From assembly GCA_016795285.1 (NCBI GenBank), contig JAEUIC010000018.1, forward strand, positions 331,383 to 395,382: a DNA stretch of 64,000 nucleotides, given 5' to 3'. Numbering within the stretch: position 1 is the stretch's first letter; each line of letters starts with the position of its first letter. A program made the position numbers and the translations under genes. The stretch comes from Planctomycetota bacterium. GTDB taxonomy: Bacteria > Planctomycetota > B15-G4 > SIAN01. Positions 30,342-38,201 of this stretch are shown here, piece by piece. A model generated the notes under the pieces. That model was not told where the DNA came from, did not search any database, and saw only the letters and a list, made by a program, of their open reading frames with translations.

Positions 30342-30878
30342 ATGGAATGGAAGATCGATCGCATCCGGGACCGCTGCGCGAGCTGCGCCAAGGTCTACGC
30401 CCATGACGAGCGGGTGATCTCGGCGATCACGCTCGACGCCGAGGAGCGCGCGGTGCGCCGCGACGTCTGCGTCGCCTGCAAGCCGGCCGATGCCGTCACC
30501 ATCGTCTGGTGGGAGACGCGCTTCCAGCAGCACGCGCCGAAGAAGAAGAAGGTCGACTTCGATCGCCTCCTGCGCGTCTTCGAGGCGTGGCAGAAGAGCC
30601 CGCCGCGCGACAGCGAGTCGCTGCTCTACCTCATCACGCTGCTGCTCGTGCGCAAGCGCTACCTCAAGTTGGTCGATCTCGTGAGCGAGGAGGGGAAGGA
30701 GTTCCTCCGCCTGCGCAAGCCGGGCCCGACCGAGCAGTGGTACCTCGCGCCGGCGCCGTTGCTGACGCCCGCCGATCTGCCGCCGCTGCGGCTGCGCCTC
30801 GAGGAGCTGATCGACGGCTCGATCGAGGAAGAGGAGATGCCGGCGTCGGTCGACGCGGAAGCTGCTGCGGGCAGCTGA
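30342..30878 (+). CDS. Conserved small protein with two CxxC pairs
   Basis: A 178-residue cytoplasmic-looking protein of unrecognised function. The N-terminus has a CASC...CVAC zinc-ribbon-like arrangement (residues about 12-46) with intervening ERAVRRDVCV. The middle (FDRLLRVFEAWQKSPPRDSESLLYLITLLLVRKRYLKLVDLV) is helical, and the tail is acidic. It follows the HEAT lipoprotein by 10 nt, so they are likely co-transcribed. The four cysteines suggest metal binding; anything further would be guessing. Confidence 0.8.
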   Translation: MEWKIDRIRDRCASCAKVYAHDERVISAITLDAEERAVRRDVCVACKPADAVTIVWWETRFQQHAPKKKKVDFDRLLRVFEAWQKSPPRDSESLLYLITLLLVRKRYLKLVDLVSEEGKEFLRLRKPGPTEQWYLAPAPLLTPADLPPLRLRLEELIDGSIEEEEMPASVDAEAAAGS

Positions 30879-31322
30879 TCGCCGCGCAGCGGGGCCGTCC
30901 GGCGCGGCGTGAGCTGGCCGCGCTCGGCGTCGATCGACGCGCCACCTCGCGTGGGGCGGTACGCACGGGTGCTGCGGGCCGCGACCCGCCGCTCCGCGTC
31001 CGCTCGCTCCGCTCGACTCGCTGCCGGACCGGCACTTCCGGTGCAGTATTCGTGCGAAAGCTGTGGGGGGTGATCGCGCTCGCCGCGGTCCGCGCTGAGC
31101 GCTCGCCGCCGCGCTCGATCGTGTCGCGAGGTCGTCGCTGCCGTCGCTGCTGAAGTCGCACCCCGCCGTCGTCACGGCGGTCCCCGATCGCCGTCCGTTC
31201 GCTCGGTCGATCCCAAGCTCCGCAGTGGGCGCGTGTTGCGGTGAGATGGATCTGAATCCGCTCATTTCCGGTGGGGCGGGATCTCCCTGATTTCCACAAG
31301 AAAAGTCGAAAAAAGTCAGAAA

Positions 31323-31347
31323 TGGGTTGCGAGTGGGTTGAAGTGGG
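31323..31347 (+). promoter_or_regulatory. Predicted MraZ operator (three TGGG repeats)
   Basis: TGGG occurs at 31323, 31334 and 31344, spaced 11 and 10 nt start to start. MraZ of E. coli and Mycoplasma is known to bind TGGGN repeats about 10 nt apart upstream of its own gene. Here the repeats overlay the -35 and spacer of the promoter, so MraZ binding should repress the dcw transcript. Confidence 0.72.
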
Positions 31348-31354
31348 GTAGGAT
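31327..31354 (+). promoter_or_regulatory. Sigma70-like promoter of the mra/dcw operon
   Basis: TTGCGA (31327-31332) and TAGGAT (31349-31354) lie 16 nt apart, just downstream of an A-rich tract. The predicted transcript would start near 31361, about 50 nt ahead of mraZ. The -10 sequence and spacing are identical to those of the S10-operon promoter at 8704. Confidence 0.65.
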
Positions 31355-31413
31355 GTCGTGCGTCAAGGTGAGGCGCGGCAGGGGTCAGGGTTCGAGGTCG
31401 CGAGGGCTCCCTG

Positions 31414-31854
31414 GTGTTCGTCGGGTCGTACCAGCACACGATCGACGCCAAGGGGCGACTGAACGTCCCGAAGAAGTTCCTCGATCACTTCCGCGCGCCT
31501 GGCGAGTCCCGGATGTTCTTCGCGACGCAAGGCCTCGATGGCTGCGTCTTCCTCTTCCCCCCGGAAGAGTGGAGCGCCGTGGTCGCGCAAGTTCGGGCCA
31601 ACTCGCTCGGCAGCGAGGAGGCGCGCGCCTTCTCGCGGAAGTTCTTCGCCTCGACGCGCGAGCTCGAGGTCGATGCGGCTGGTCGCGTGCTCCTGCCGAA
31701 GGAGTTGCGCGACTTCGCGGCGATCGGCAACGACGCCCTCTTCGTGGGCGTCGACACGCGGCTCGAGCTCTGGTCGCCCGAGCGCTGGGCAGCGCAGGAC
31801 GGCCGCAACGGGATGCGATACGAAGAGCACGCGAAGGGGATCTTCCGTGCGTGA
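31414..31854 (+). CDS. mraZ: Transcriptional regulator MraZ
   Basis: MraZ is an AbrB-fold octameric DNA-binding protein that represses its own dcw cluster. The 146-residue product contains two SpoVT/AbrB-like repeats, each with the DxxGR motif: HTIDAKGRLNVPKKF (residues 8-22) and LEVDAAGRVLLPKELRDFA (about 85-103). Both carry the basic DNA-contact residues. The start is GTG 31414, preceded by CGAGGG. It lies first in the cluster, just after TGGG repeats that match its known target type. Confidence 0.95.
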   Translation: MFVGSYQHTIDAKGRLNVPKKFLDHFRAPGESRMFFATQGLDGCVFLFPPEEWSAVVAQVRANSLGSEEARAFSRKFFASTRELEVDAAGRVLLPKELRDFAAIGNDALFVGVDTRLELWSPERWAAQDGRNGMRYEEHAKGIFRA

Positions 31855-31895
31855 CGCCGACAGCGAGAGTCGGACGCGGGAGGGGGCGAGTCCGG

Positions 31896-32846
31896 GTGGG
31901 TGAGACGCGCCACGTTCCGGTCATGGTCGAGGAGCTCCTGCGCTTCCTCGACCTGCGGCCGGGTGGGCGATACCTGGACTTGACCCTCGGCGGGGGAGGT
32001 CACGCGCGGAAGATCCTCGAGCGTGCGCCGACGGCGAGCCTGGTCGGGGTCGATCGTGATGCCTCGACGCTGGCGGCGACGGCGGCGGAGTTGGCCGGCT
32101 TCGGCGAGCGGTTCACGGCGCTGCACGCGCCGTACGACCGCGCCGACGAAGCGGCGGCGGCAGCGGGAGTGGCCGGATTCGACGGCGCGTTCCAGGGAGC
32201 GCTCCTCGACCTCGGGATCTCCTCGCTGCAGCTCGACGATGCGGAACGCGGGCTGAGCTTCGAGCGCGATGGCAGCCTGGACATGCGGATGGATCGAAGC
32301 GTCGGAGAGACGGCGGCCGAGCTGCTCGGCCGCGTCTCGGAGCGGGAGCTCGCGGACCTCCTGTTCCGCTTCGGCGACGAGACGCGCTCGCGAGCGATCG
32401 CGAGGGCCCTCGTCGAACGCCGTCGGCATGCGCCAGTCCGCCGCACGCTCGAGCTCGCCGACCTGGTCGAGCGGGCGGTCGGAGGCCGGCGCGGCAGCCG
32501 GATCCATCCGGCCACCCGCACCTTCCAGGCGCTGCGGATGGCGGTGAACGACGAGATCGGCGGGTTGGAGCGGGTGCTCGCGAAAGTCGCGAGCTGGCTC
32601 GCGCCCGACGGTCGGCTGGCGGTCCTCTCGTTCCACAGCGGCGAGGACCGGATCGTGAAGCGGAGCTTGCGCGCGGCAGCGGCGGCTGGGGAGTTCGAGC
32701 TGCTGACGCGCAAGCCGATCGAGCCGGGTGCGGTCGAGGTGGAGGCCAACCCGCGAGCGCGCAGCGCGAAGTTGCGCGCGGCGCGGCGACTCGCGGCCGG
32801 CGCGGTCGGTGACGAACGAAGAGACCAACGAAGAGACAACGGATGA
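31896..32846 (+). CDS. rsmH: 16S rRNA (cytosine-1402 N4) methyltransferase
   Basis: RsmH (MraW) methylates N4 of C1402 in 16S rRNA. The 316-residue product begins GETRHVPVMVEELLRFLDLRPGGRYLDLTLGGGGHA, which holds the SAM-binding loop (GGGGH). It has the conserved DLGISSLQLDDAERGLSF and PATRTFQALRMAVNDEI and ends with VLSFHSGEDRIVKR. The start is GTG 31896 behind GGGAGGGGG (31878-31888). The 3' end carries a doubled 12-mer AACGAAGAGACM, and the stop overlaps the next ATG (ATGA). Confidence 0.95.
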   Translation: MGETRHVPVMVEELLRFLDLRPGGRYLDLTLGGGGHARKILERAPTASLVGVDRDASTLAATAAELAGFGERFTALHAPYDRADEAAAAAGVAGFDGAFQGALLDLGISSLQLDDAERGLSFERDGSLDMRMDRSVGETAAELLGRVSERELADLLFRFGDETRSRAIARALVERRRHAPVRRTLELADLVERAVGGRRGSRIHPATRTFQALRMAVNDEIGGLERVLAKVASWLAPDGRLAVLSFHSGEDRIVKRSLRAAAAAGEFELLTRKPIEPGAVEVEANPRARSAKLRAARRLAAGAVGDERRDQRRDNG

Positions 32847-32980
32847 ATTCGGGAGCGGGCATGGAGCCCCGTCGAACCGGGGATTCGACTGCGGACGGCG
32901 AATCCTTGGATCGCCCTCGACGTGGCACCATGCCCGCCACCCGGATCCGTGTTCCGAACGGGACGGCGAGCGCCCTGTGA
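32843..32980 (+). CDS. 45-residue micro-ORF coupled to rsmH and ftsL
   Basis: ATG 32843 overlaps the rsmH stop (ATGA), and its own TGA (32978-32980) overlaps the GTG of the following ftsL-like gene (GTGA). The predicted peptide (MNSGAGMEPRRTGDST... to NGTASAL) is polar, Arg/Gly-rich and has no family I recognise. The frame fills the whole rsmH-ftsL interval, and both junctions have the 4-nt overlap typical of this operon. That argues for real translation, either for a peptide or purely to carry ribosomes to ftsL. No purine-rich site was seen beyond GAAGAGACAACGG. Confidence 0.5.
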   Translation: MNSGAGMEPRRTGDSTADGESLDRPRRGTMPATRIRVPNGTASAL

Positions 32981-33264
32981 TCCACAAGGTCCTGCTGGTG
33001 GCGAGCCTTGCCGCGACCGTTGCGGTCGCCGGCACCACCGTCGACCTGCAAGTGCGCGCCCGCCTGCGGACCTACGAACTGGCACGCGCCCGCGAGGCGA
33101 TCGTCGAGAGCGAAGAGGCGCTCGACGTCGTCCGCCTGCGCGTGCTGGCGCGCTTCACGCCGGAGCGGCTCGCCCGCGCCGCCGCGGAGCTGCGCGAGCG
33201 CCGCCGGCAGGGTGGCGCGGCGGAGCCGCAAGCCGGCGTCGAGGAAACGACGGCTCGGCTCTAG
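32977..33264 (+). CDS. FtsL-like bitopic division protein
   Basis: 95-residue protein with a short cytoplasmic N-terminus, one membrane helix (about residues 4-22, KVLLVASLAATVAVAGTTV) and a periplasmic helix with coiled-coil character (LQVRARLRTYELARAREAIVESEEALDVVRLRVLARFTPERLARAAAEL). This matches FtsL topology, including a terminal P-E-R-L-A-R-like block comparable to the FtsL PxRIExIAR region. Its place between rsmH and ftsI is that of ftsL. Sequence conservation in FtsL is poor, so the call rests on topology and position. The start is GTG 32977. Confidence 0.72.
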   Translation: MIHKVLLVASLAATVAVAGTTVDLQVRARLRTYELARAREAIVESEEALDVVRLRVLARFTPERLARAAAELRERRRQGGAAEPQAGVEETTARL

Positions 33265-33316
33265 GGGACGGCGGCCGCGAAGCGCGGGGCTGCCGGCGAC
33301 GGGAAAGGGGACGGCC

Positions 33317-35275
33317 ATGCGCGCACGATTGCGGCAAGCCCGCTATCGCTCGGTGTTCGTCCTGGCGCTCGCCTGTGGCCTGCTCGCCTGCGCCGCTGCC
33401 CGCCTCTTCTGGCTGCAGATCAGCCGCCAGCGCGATCCTCGCTCGCTCGCCGCTTGGCGCACGTTCGCCATCGAGGAGCAGGGACGGCGCGGCGATCTGC
33501 TCGATGCGCGCGGCGGCGTGCTCGCCACCTCGGTGCGCGAAGTCGACCTGCGCGTCTGGACCAGCGGCGTGGTCGCGACCGCTCGCCACGACTACCCCGC
33601 GCTGCTGGCCGAGGAGCTCGCGCGCCTGGTCGGCGCCGATCCGGCGAAGACGCGCGCGACGCTCGCGACGCCCGGCAAGTGGGTCCTGCTCGCGCGCGGC
33701 GTGCGCGACCCCGGCGTCATCGCCGACCTGCGTCGCCTCGCGAAGAAGCCGGGCTACCGCGCCCTCTCGCTCGAGACGCGCTTCGTGCGCGAGTACCCGC
33801 GCAACGAGCTCTTCGCGCCGCTGCTCGGTTGGGTCGGCTGGCAGCCGCCGCCGGCCGACGATCCGACCGCCGCGCCGGAGGGGCGCTTCGTCGGCGTCTC
33901 CGGCTTCGAAGCGCGCTGCGACGCGGCGCTGACGCCGACGCGCGGCGCTCGCTACGTGCAGCGCGACGGGCGCCAGTCGGAGATGGTCGACCCGGCGTTC
34001 CCCGAGGAGCCGTGGCGGGACGGCCGCGCCGTGCAGCTCACCCTCGACCCGTTGGCGCAGATCGCCATCGAGGAGCAGCTCGACGCCGCGATGGAGGAGT
34101 TCCGCCCCGACTGGGCGCAGGTGATCGTCCTCGATCCGCGCAGCAGCGACGTGCTGGCGATCGGCCAGCGACCGACGCCGAGCCAGCCGATGCCGCAGCT
34201 CGCGCCGGTGCCGAGCGATGCGTCGGCCGACGCGAAGGCGCGCATCGCCGCGGCCAACGAGATCGAGCTGCGCCGCCACCAGACCTTCGCCGTCCACCGT
34301 GTCTATCCGCCGGGGTCGTCGTTCAAGCCGCTGATGCTCGGCCTCGTGCTGGAGCAGGGCAAGGCGACGCCCGACACGCTGGTCGATTGCGAGAACGGCA
34401 CCGCCTTCTTCGGCAAGCGCCCGATCCGCGACACCCACCCGAAGTCGCTGCTCACCGCGACCGGCGTGCTGGTCGAGTCGTCGAACATCGGCATGAGCAA
34501 GCTCGTGCTCTCGCTGGTGCCGGACGACGCCAAGCGCGGCTCGCGGGCGTTCCAGCCGATCCTCGACCACCTGCGCCGTCTCGGCTTCGGCCTCCGCGTG
34601 GGCGGCTTCGCCGGCGAGGAGAACGGCATCGTGCCGCCGCTGAAGGCGATGGACCGCAACTACGCGCTCGCGTCGCTCTCGTTCGGCCAGCAGATCCAGG
34701 TCACCGGGTTGCAGATGGCGACCGCCTGCGCCGCCATCGCCAACGGCGGCCTCTGGCGCGCGCCGCGGCTGGTGCACGCCGTCTCGGGCGATGCCGGCTG
34801 GGAGGTCGTGCCGCCGCTGCCGGGCGGGGATCGCGTGGTCTTCTCCTCGCGCACCGCCGCGATGGTGCGCGGCATGTGCGAGCGGGTGGTCGACGACGGC
34901 GCCACGAAGCGCTGGAAACCGCGCGGCTGGTCGATGGGCGCCAAGACCGGCACCGCGCAGGACGAGAAGAACCACGACATCTCGATCTCCTCCTACTGGT
35001 GCTTCGCGCCGGTCGCGGCGCCCCGCTTCCTCGTGCTGACGATCCTCCACCACCCGCGTCGCGGCCGCTTCGCCGCCGACAACGCCGGCAAGGTGGGGGG
35101 CGCCGTGATGGGCGCGCTGCTCGAGCGCTTCGACGTGCCGCGCGACCGACCGGAAGAGCTGCTCTCCGCGGGCGGCGACGGCCCGGCCGCGAAGCGTTCC
35201 GAGCCCCTCGATCCACCCCTGTCCAGCGACGAACCGGGCGTGGTAGTTTCGCCCGCGGTTGGGGAGGAGCGATGA
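33317..35275 (+). CDS. ftsI: Penicillin-binding protein 2/3-type transpeptidase (FtsI-like)
   Basis: Class B PBP, 652 residues, predicted to cross-link septal peptidoglycan. An N-terminal membrane anchor (YRSVFVLALACGLLACAAARLFWLQ) is followed by a pedestal domain with GRRGDLLDARGGVLATS. The transpeptidase domain has all three active-site motifs: S334-S-F-K337, S388-S-N390 and K543-T-G545. Gene order (ftsL-like before, murE after, ftsW nearby) supports FtsI over a SpoVD/PBP2 paralogue. ATG 33317 is preceded by GGGAAAGGGG. The stop overlaps the murE start (ATGA). Confidence 0.93.
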   Translation: MRARLRQARYRSVFVLALACGLLACAAARLFWLQISRQRDPRSLAAWRTFAIEEQGRRGDLLDARGGVLATSVREVDLRVWTSGVVATARHDYPALLAEELARLVGADPAKTRATLATPGKWVLLARGVRDPGVIADLRRLAKKPGYRALSLETRFVREYPRNELFAPLLGWVGWQPPPADDPTAAPEGRFVGVSGFEARCDAALTPTRGARYVQRDGRQSEMVDPAFPEEPWRDGRAVQLTLDPLAQIAIEEQLDAAMEEFRPDWAQVIVLDPRSSDVLAIGQRPTPSQPMPQLAPVPSDASADAKARIAAANEIELRRHQTFAVHRVYPPGSSFKPLMLGLVLEQGKATPDTLVDCENGTAFFGKRPIRDTHPKSLLTATGVLVESSNIGMSKLVLSLVPDDAKRGSRAFQPILDHLRRLGFGLRVGGFAGEENGIVPPLKAMDRNYALASLSFGQQIQVTGLQMATACAAIANGGLWRAPRLVHAVSGDAGWEVVPPLPGGDRVVFSSRTAAMVRGMCERVVDDGATKRWKPRGWSMGAKTGTAQDEKNHDISISSYWCFAPVAAPRFLVLTILHHPRRGRFAADNAGKVGGAVMGALLERFDVPRDRPEELLSAGGDGPAAKRSEPLDPPLSSDEPGVVVSPAVGEER

Positions 35276-36804
35276 CCGCGAGCTTCGGCACCGCCGCAGC
35301 GCCGACAACGCCGGCCGTGGATCTCGCCGCGCTCGCGCGCGCGATGGGGGCGGTCGTCGACCGATCGCTCGCGGCCCGCGTGCCGAGCACGCTCTCCTGC
35401 GACAGTCGCGACTGCCCGGCGGGTGCGCTCTTCTTCGCCGTGCCGGGCGTGCGCGACGACGGCACCCGCTTCCTCGCCGACGCCGCGCGCGCCGGCGCGC
35501 TCGCCGCCGTGGTGGGGCGCGATCAGGAGGCGGCCGCGCGCTCTGCGTGCTCCGGACTCCCGCTCCTGGTCGTGCCGAACGTCCGCCTCGCCAAGGCGCA
35601 GGCGGCGCACGCCTTCCACGGCGACCCGTCGCGCGCGCTCCTCTCGATCGGCGTGACCGGCACGAAGGGCAAGACGACCACCGCGAACTACCTGCACGCG
35701 CTGCTCGACGCCGCCGGCCTCGCGCCGTCGCTGCTCGGCACGATCGAGGAGCGGCTCTTCGGCCAGCCGGCGCGCCCCTCGAGCCACACGACCCCCGATC
35801 CGTTGCGCCTCGCGGCCCTGCTCGCGCAAGCGCGCGACGCCGGCGGCCGCTCGCTGGCGATGGAGGTCTCCTCGCACGCGCTCGACCAGGAGCGCGTGGC
35901 CGGCATGCGCTTCCGCGCCGCGCTCTTCACGCAGCTCGCGCGCGAGCACCTCGACTACCACCCGACCGTCGAGCACTACCGCGACGCCAAGGCGAAGCTC
36001 TTCACGATGCTGGCGCCCGACGCCTTCGCGGTGGTGAACGGCGAGGATCGCCACGCGCTCGAGCTGGTCGCGGCGAGCCGCGCGCGGCTGGTCACCTACG
36101 GCGAAGTGCCGGGCGCCCACGTCCGCCTCGCGCGCGTCGAGGCCGACGTCCGCGGCAGCCGTTTCGAGCTCGCGATCGACGGCGCGCTCGGCGGTGGGCG
36201 GCTCCTCGCCGCCATCGCGCTGCCGGGCCGCCACAACCTGATGAACGCGCTCGCGGCCACGGCGGCGGCGCTCGCGCTCGAGCTGCCGCGCGGCGCCATC
36301 GCCGCGGGCCTCGCCGCGTTGCGCCACGTGCCGGGCCGCCTCGAGCCGATCGACGTCGGCCAGCCCTTCGCGGTGCTGGTCGACTACGCGCACACCGACG
36401 ACGCGCTCGAGAAGATCCTGCGGCTGCTGCGCCCGCTGACGCGCGGCCAGCTGCTCACCGTGTTCGGCTGCGGCGGCGATCGCGATCGCACCAAGCGGCC
36501 GCGCATGGGGCGCGTGGCGGCGCGCTGGTCCGATCGCACGATCGTCACCAGCGACAACCCGCGCAGCGAGGATCCGGCCGGCATCGTGGCCGAGATCGTG
36601 GCGGGGCTGCCCTGCGGCGCCCACGCGGAGGTCGAGCTCGATCGCGGCCGCGCCATCGCGCGCGCCATCGCGCTCGCGCAACCCGGCGACGTCGTCCTCA
36701 TCGCCGGCAAGGGACACGAGGACTACCAGCTCGTCGGCAGCCAGAAGCTGCCGTTCGACGATCGCGCCGTGGCGAGGGAGCACCTGTGCCGACGTTCCGT
36801 CTGA
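35272..36804 (+). CDS. murE: UDP-MurNAc-tripeptide synthetase (meso-DAP adding)
   Basis: Adds the third stem residue to UDP-MurNAc-L-Ala-D-Glu. The 510-residue product has the ATP loop GVTGTKGKTTT (127-137), the central-domain HTTPDP and AMEVSSHALDQ segments, LPGRHNLMNALAA, and the C-terminal D428-N-P-R431. DNPR is the signature of enzymes that select meso-diaminopimelate rather than lysine, so the wall is predicted to be DAP-type. It overlaps ftsI by 4 nt and murF by 19 nt. Confidence 0.96.
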   Translation: MTASFGTAAAPTTPAVDLAALARAMGAVVDRSLAARVPSTLSCDSRDCPAGALFFAVPGVRDDGTRFLADAARAGALAAVVGRDQEAAARSACSGLPLLVVPNVRLAKAQAAHAFHGDPSRALLSIGVTGTKGKTTTANYLHALLDAAGLAPSLLGTIEERLFGQPARPSSHTTPDPLRLAALLAQARDAGGRSLAMEVSSHALDQERVAGMRFRAALFTQLAREHLDYHPTVEHYRDAKAKLFTMLAPDAFAVVNGEDRHALELVAASRARLVTYGEVPGAHVRLARVEADVRGSRFELAIDGALGGGRLLAAIALPGRHNLMNALAATAAALALELPRGAIAAGLAALRHVPGRLEPIDVGQPFAVLVDYAHTDDALEKILRLLRPLTRGQLLTVFGCGGDRDRTKRPRMGRVAARWSDRTIVTSDNPRSEDPAGIVAEIVAGLPCGAHAEVELDRGRAIARAIALAQPGDVVLIAGKGHEDYQLVGSQKLPFDDRAVAREHLCRRSV

Positions 36805-38201
36805 GCGACGTGGCGACCGCGACGGGGGGACGGCTCCTGCCGTCGCTGCCCGATCTCGAGGTCGCCGGCGTGACCACCGACAGCCGGCAAGGGGTCGCCG
36901 GCAAGCTCTTCGTCGCGCTGCGCGGCGAGCGGTTCGACGGCCACGACTTCCTCGCGGCCGCGGCGAGCGCTGGCGCGGCGGCGGCGCTGGTCGATCGCCC
37001 GCTCGATCCGGCGGCGGCGGCCGGCCTCGCGCTGGTGGTGGTGGACGACTCGCGCCACGCGCTCGGTCGGCTCGCGCGCTGGCATGCGCTGCGCTGCGAC
37101 GCGCGGCGCGCCGCGGTGACCGGCAGCAACGGGAAGACCACCACCAAGGAGCTGCTGCGCGCGGCGCTCTCCGCCGGCGGCGCGACGGTCGCCTCGGCGA
37201 AGTCGTTCAACAACGACATCGGCCTGCCGCTGACGCTCCTCTCGATCGAGCCGACCACCCGCTACGCCGCGCTCGAGATGGGGACCAACCATCCGGGCGA
37301 GATCGCCCGCCTCGCCGACCTCGGCCGTCCCGAGGTCGGGATCATCACCAACTGCTCCCACTCGCACGTCGAGTTCCTGAAGGACCTCGACGGCGTGGTG
37401 GCCGAGAAGGGGGCGCTCCTCGAGGCGCTGCCGGCGCATGGCGTCGCCGTGCTGAACGCCGACGACCCGGCGCTGCTCAAGCTGCGCTCGCGGACGCGCG
37501 CGCGCGTGGTCACCTTCGGCATCCGCCGGCCCGCCGACTTCCGCGCCGTCGACATCCGCTTCGACTTCCGCCGCCTCGTCTACAAGCTGCGCGGGCTGCG
37601 CGTCTACGTGCCGCTCGGCGGCTGCCACAACGTCTACAACTCCCTGGCGTCGCTGGCGGCCGCCGAGGCGCTCGGCGTGCCGCTCCCCGACGCGATCGCC
37701 GCGCTGCGCGACGCCGAGGGGCCGCCGATGCGCCTCGCGCCGCTGCGCCTCGACGGCGTCACGCTGCTCGACGACACCTACAACGCCAACCCCGGCTCGG
37801 TCGAGGCGGCGCTGCGCACGCTGGCCGCGACGCCGGCGAAGGGGCGCCGCGTGGTGGTGCTCGGCGACATGCTCGAGCTCGGCGAGCAGTCGACCGCGCT
37901 GCACGGCAAGTGCGGCGAGCTCCTGAGCCTCGTCCCCGACGCGCTGCTGGTGGCGGTCGGCTCGTACGCGCACGACGTGGTCGCCGGCGCGCGCCGCCGC
38001 GGCCTCGCCGACGACCGCGCGCTCACCTGCGCCGACGGAGCTGCGGCCGCCTTGCTGCTGCCGCCGCTGCTGCAGCGCGGCGACGTGGTGCTGGTGAAGG
38101 GGTCGCGCGGCATGGCGATGGAGCGCGTCGTCGCGGCGATCGCCGCGGCGCACGGCAACACGGCCGCGCGCGCCGCAGGAGCGGGCCATGGCGTGGCCTG
38201 A
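36786..38201 (+). CDS. murF: UDP-MurNAc-pentapeptide synthetase
   Basis: Ligates D-Ala-D-Ala to complete UDP-MurNAc-pentapeptide. The 471-residue product has the ATP loop AVTGSNGKTTTKELL, the AKSFNNDIGLPLTLL block, EMGTNHPGEI, NCSHSHVEFL and DDTYNANPGSVEAAL, all typical of MurF. The start is GTG 36786, inside the end of murE. The 3' end overlaps mraY by 14 nt. ddl, which supplies D-Ala-D-Ala, is not in this cluster. Confidence 0.96.
   Translation: MPTFRLSDVATATGGRLLPSLPDLEVAGVTTDSRQGVAGKLFVALRGERFDGHDFLAAAASAGAAAALVDRPLDPAAAAGLALVVVDDSRHALGRLARWHALRCDARRAAVTGSNGKTTTKELLRAALSAGGATVASAKSFNNDIGLPLTLLSIEPTTRYAALEMGTNHPGEIARLADLGRPEVGIITNCSHSHVEFLKDLDGVVAEKGALLEALPAHGVAVLNADDPALLKLRSRTRARVVTFGIRRPADFRAVDIRFDFRRLVYKLRGLRVYVPLGGCHNVYNSLASLAAAEALGVPLPDAIAALRDAEGPPMRLAPLRLDGVTLLDDTYNANPGSVEAALRTLAATPAKGRRVVVLGDMLELGEQSTALHGKCGELLSLVPDALLVAVGSYAHDVVAGARRRGLADDRALTCADGAAAALLLPPLLQRGDVVLVKGSRGMAMERVVAAIAAAHGNTAARAAGAGHGVA

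Larger units (their letters stand above)
30879..31413 (+). other. Non-coding stretch upstream of mraZ (535 nt)
   Basis: No gene is visible on either strand; open frames here are shadows with no family signal. The first 400 nt are very GC-rich and contain short inverted repeats (for example CCGGACCGGCACTTCCGG at 31024-31041). Base composition then falls sharply at 31286-31350, where an A-rich block (GAAAAGTCGAAAAAAGTC) precedes the mraZ promoter and TGGG repeats. The A-rich block could act as an UP element. No RNase P RNA or tRNA signature was seen. Confidence 0.65.

Noticed and set aside
30879..31413. RNase P RNA or other structured RNA upstream of mraZ
   Set aside because: None of the conserved RNase P core sequences is seen and the GC-rich part shows only short, unremarkable inverted repeats.
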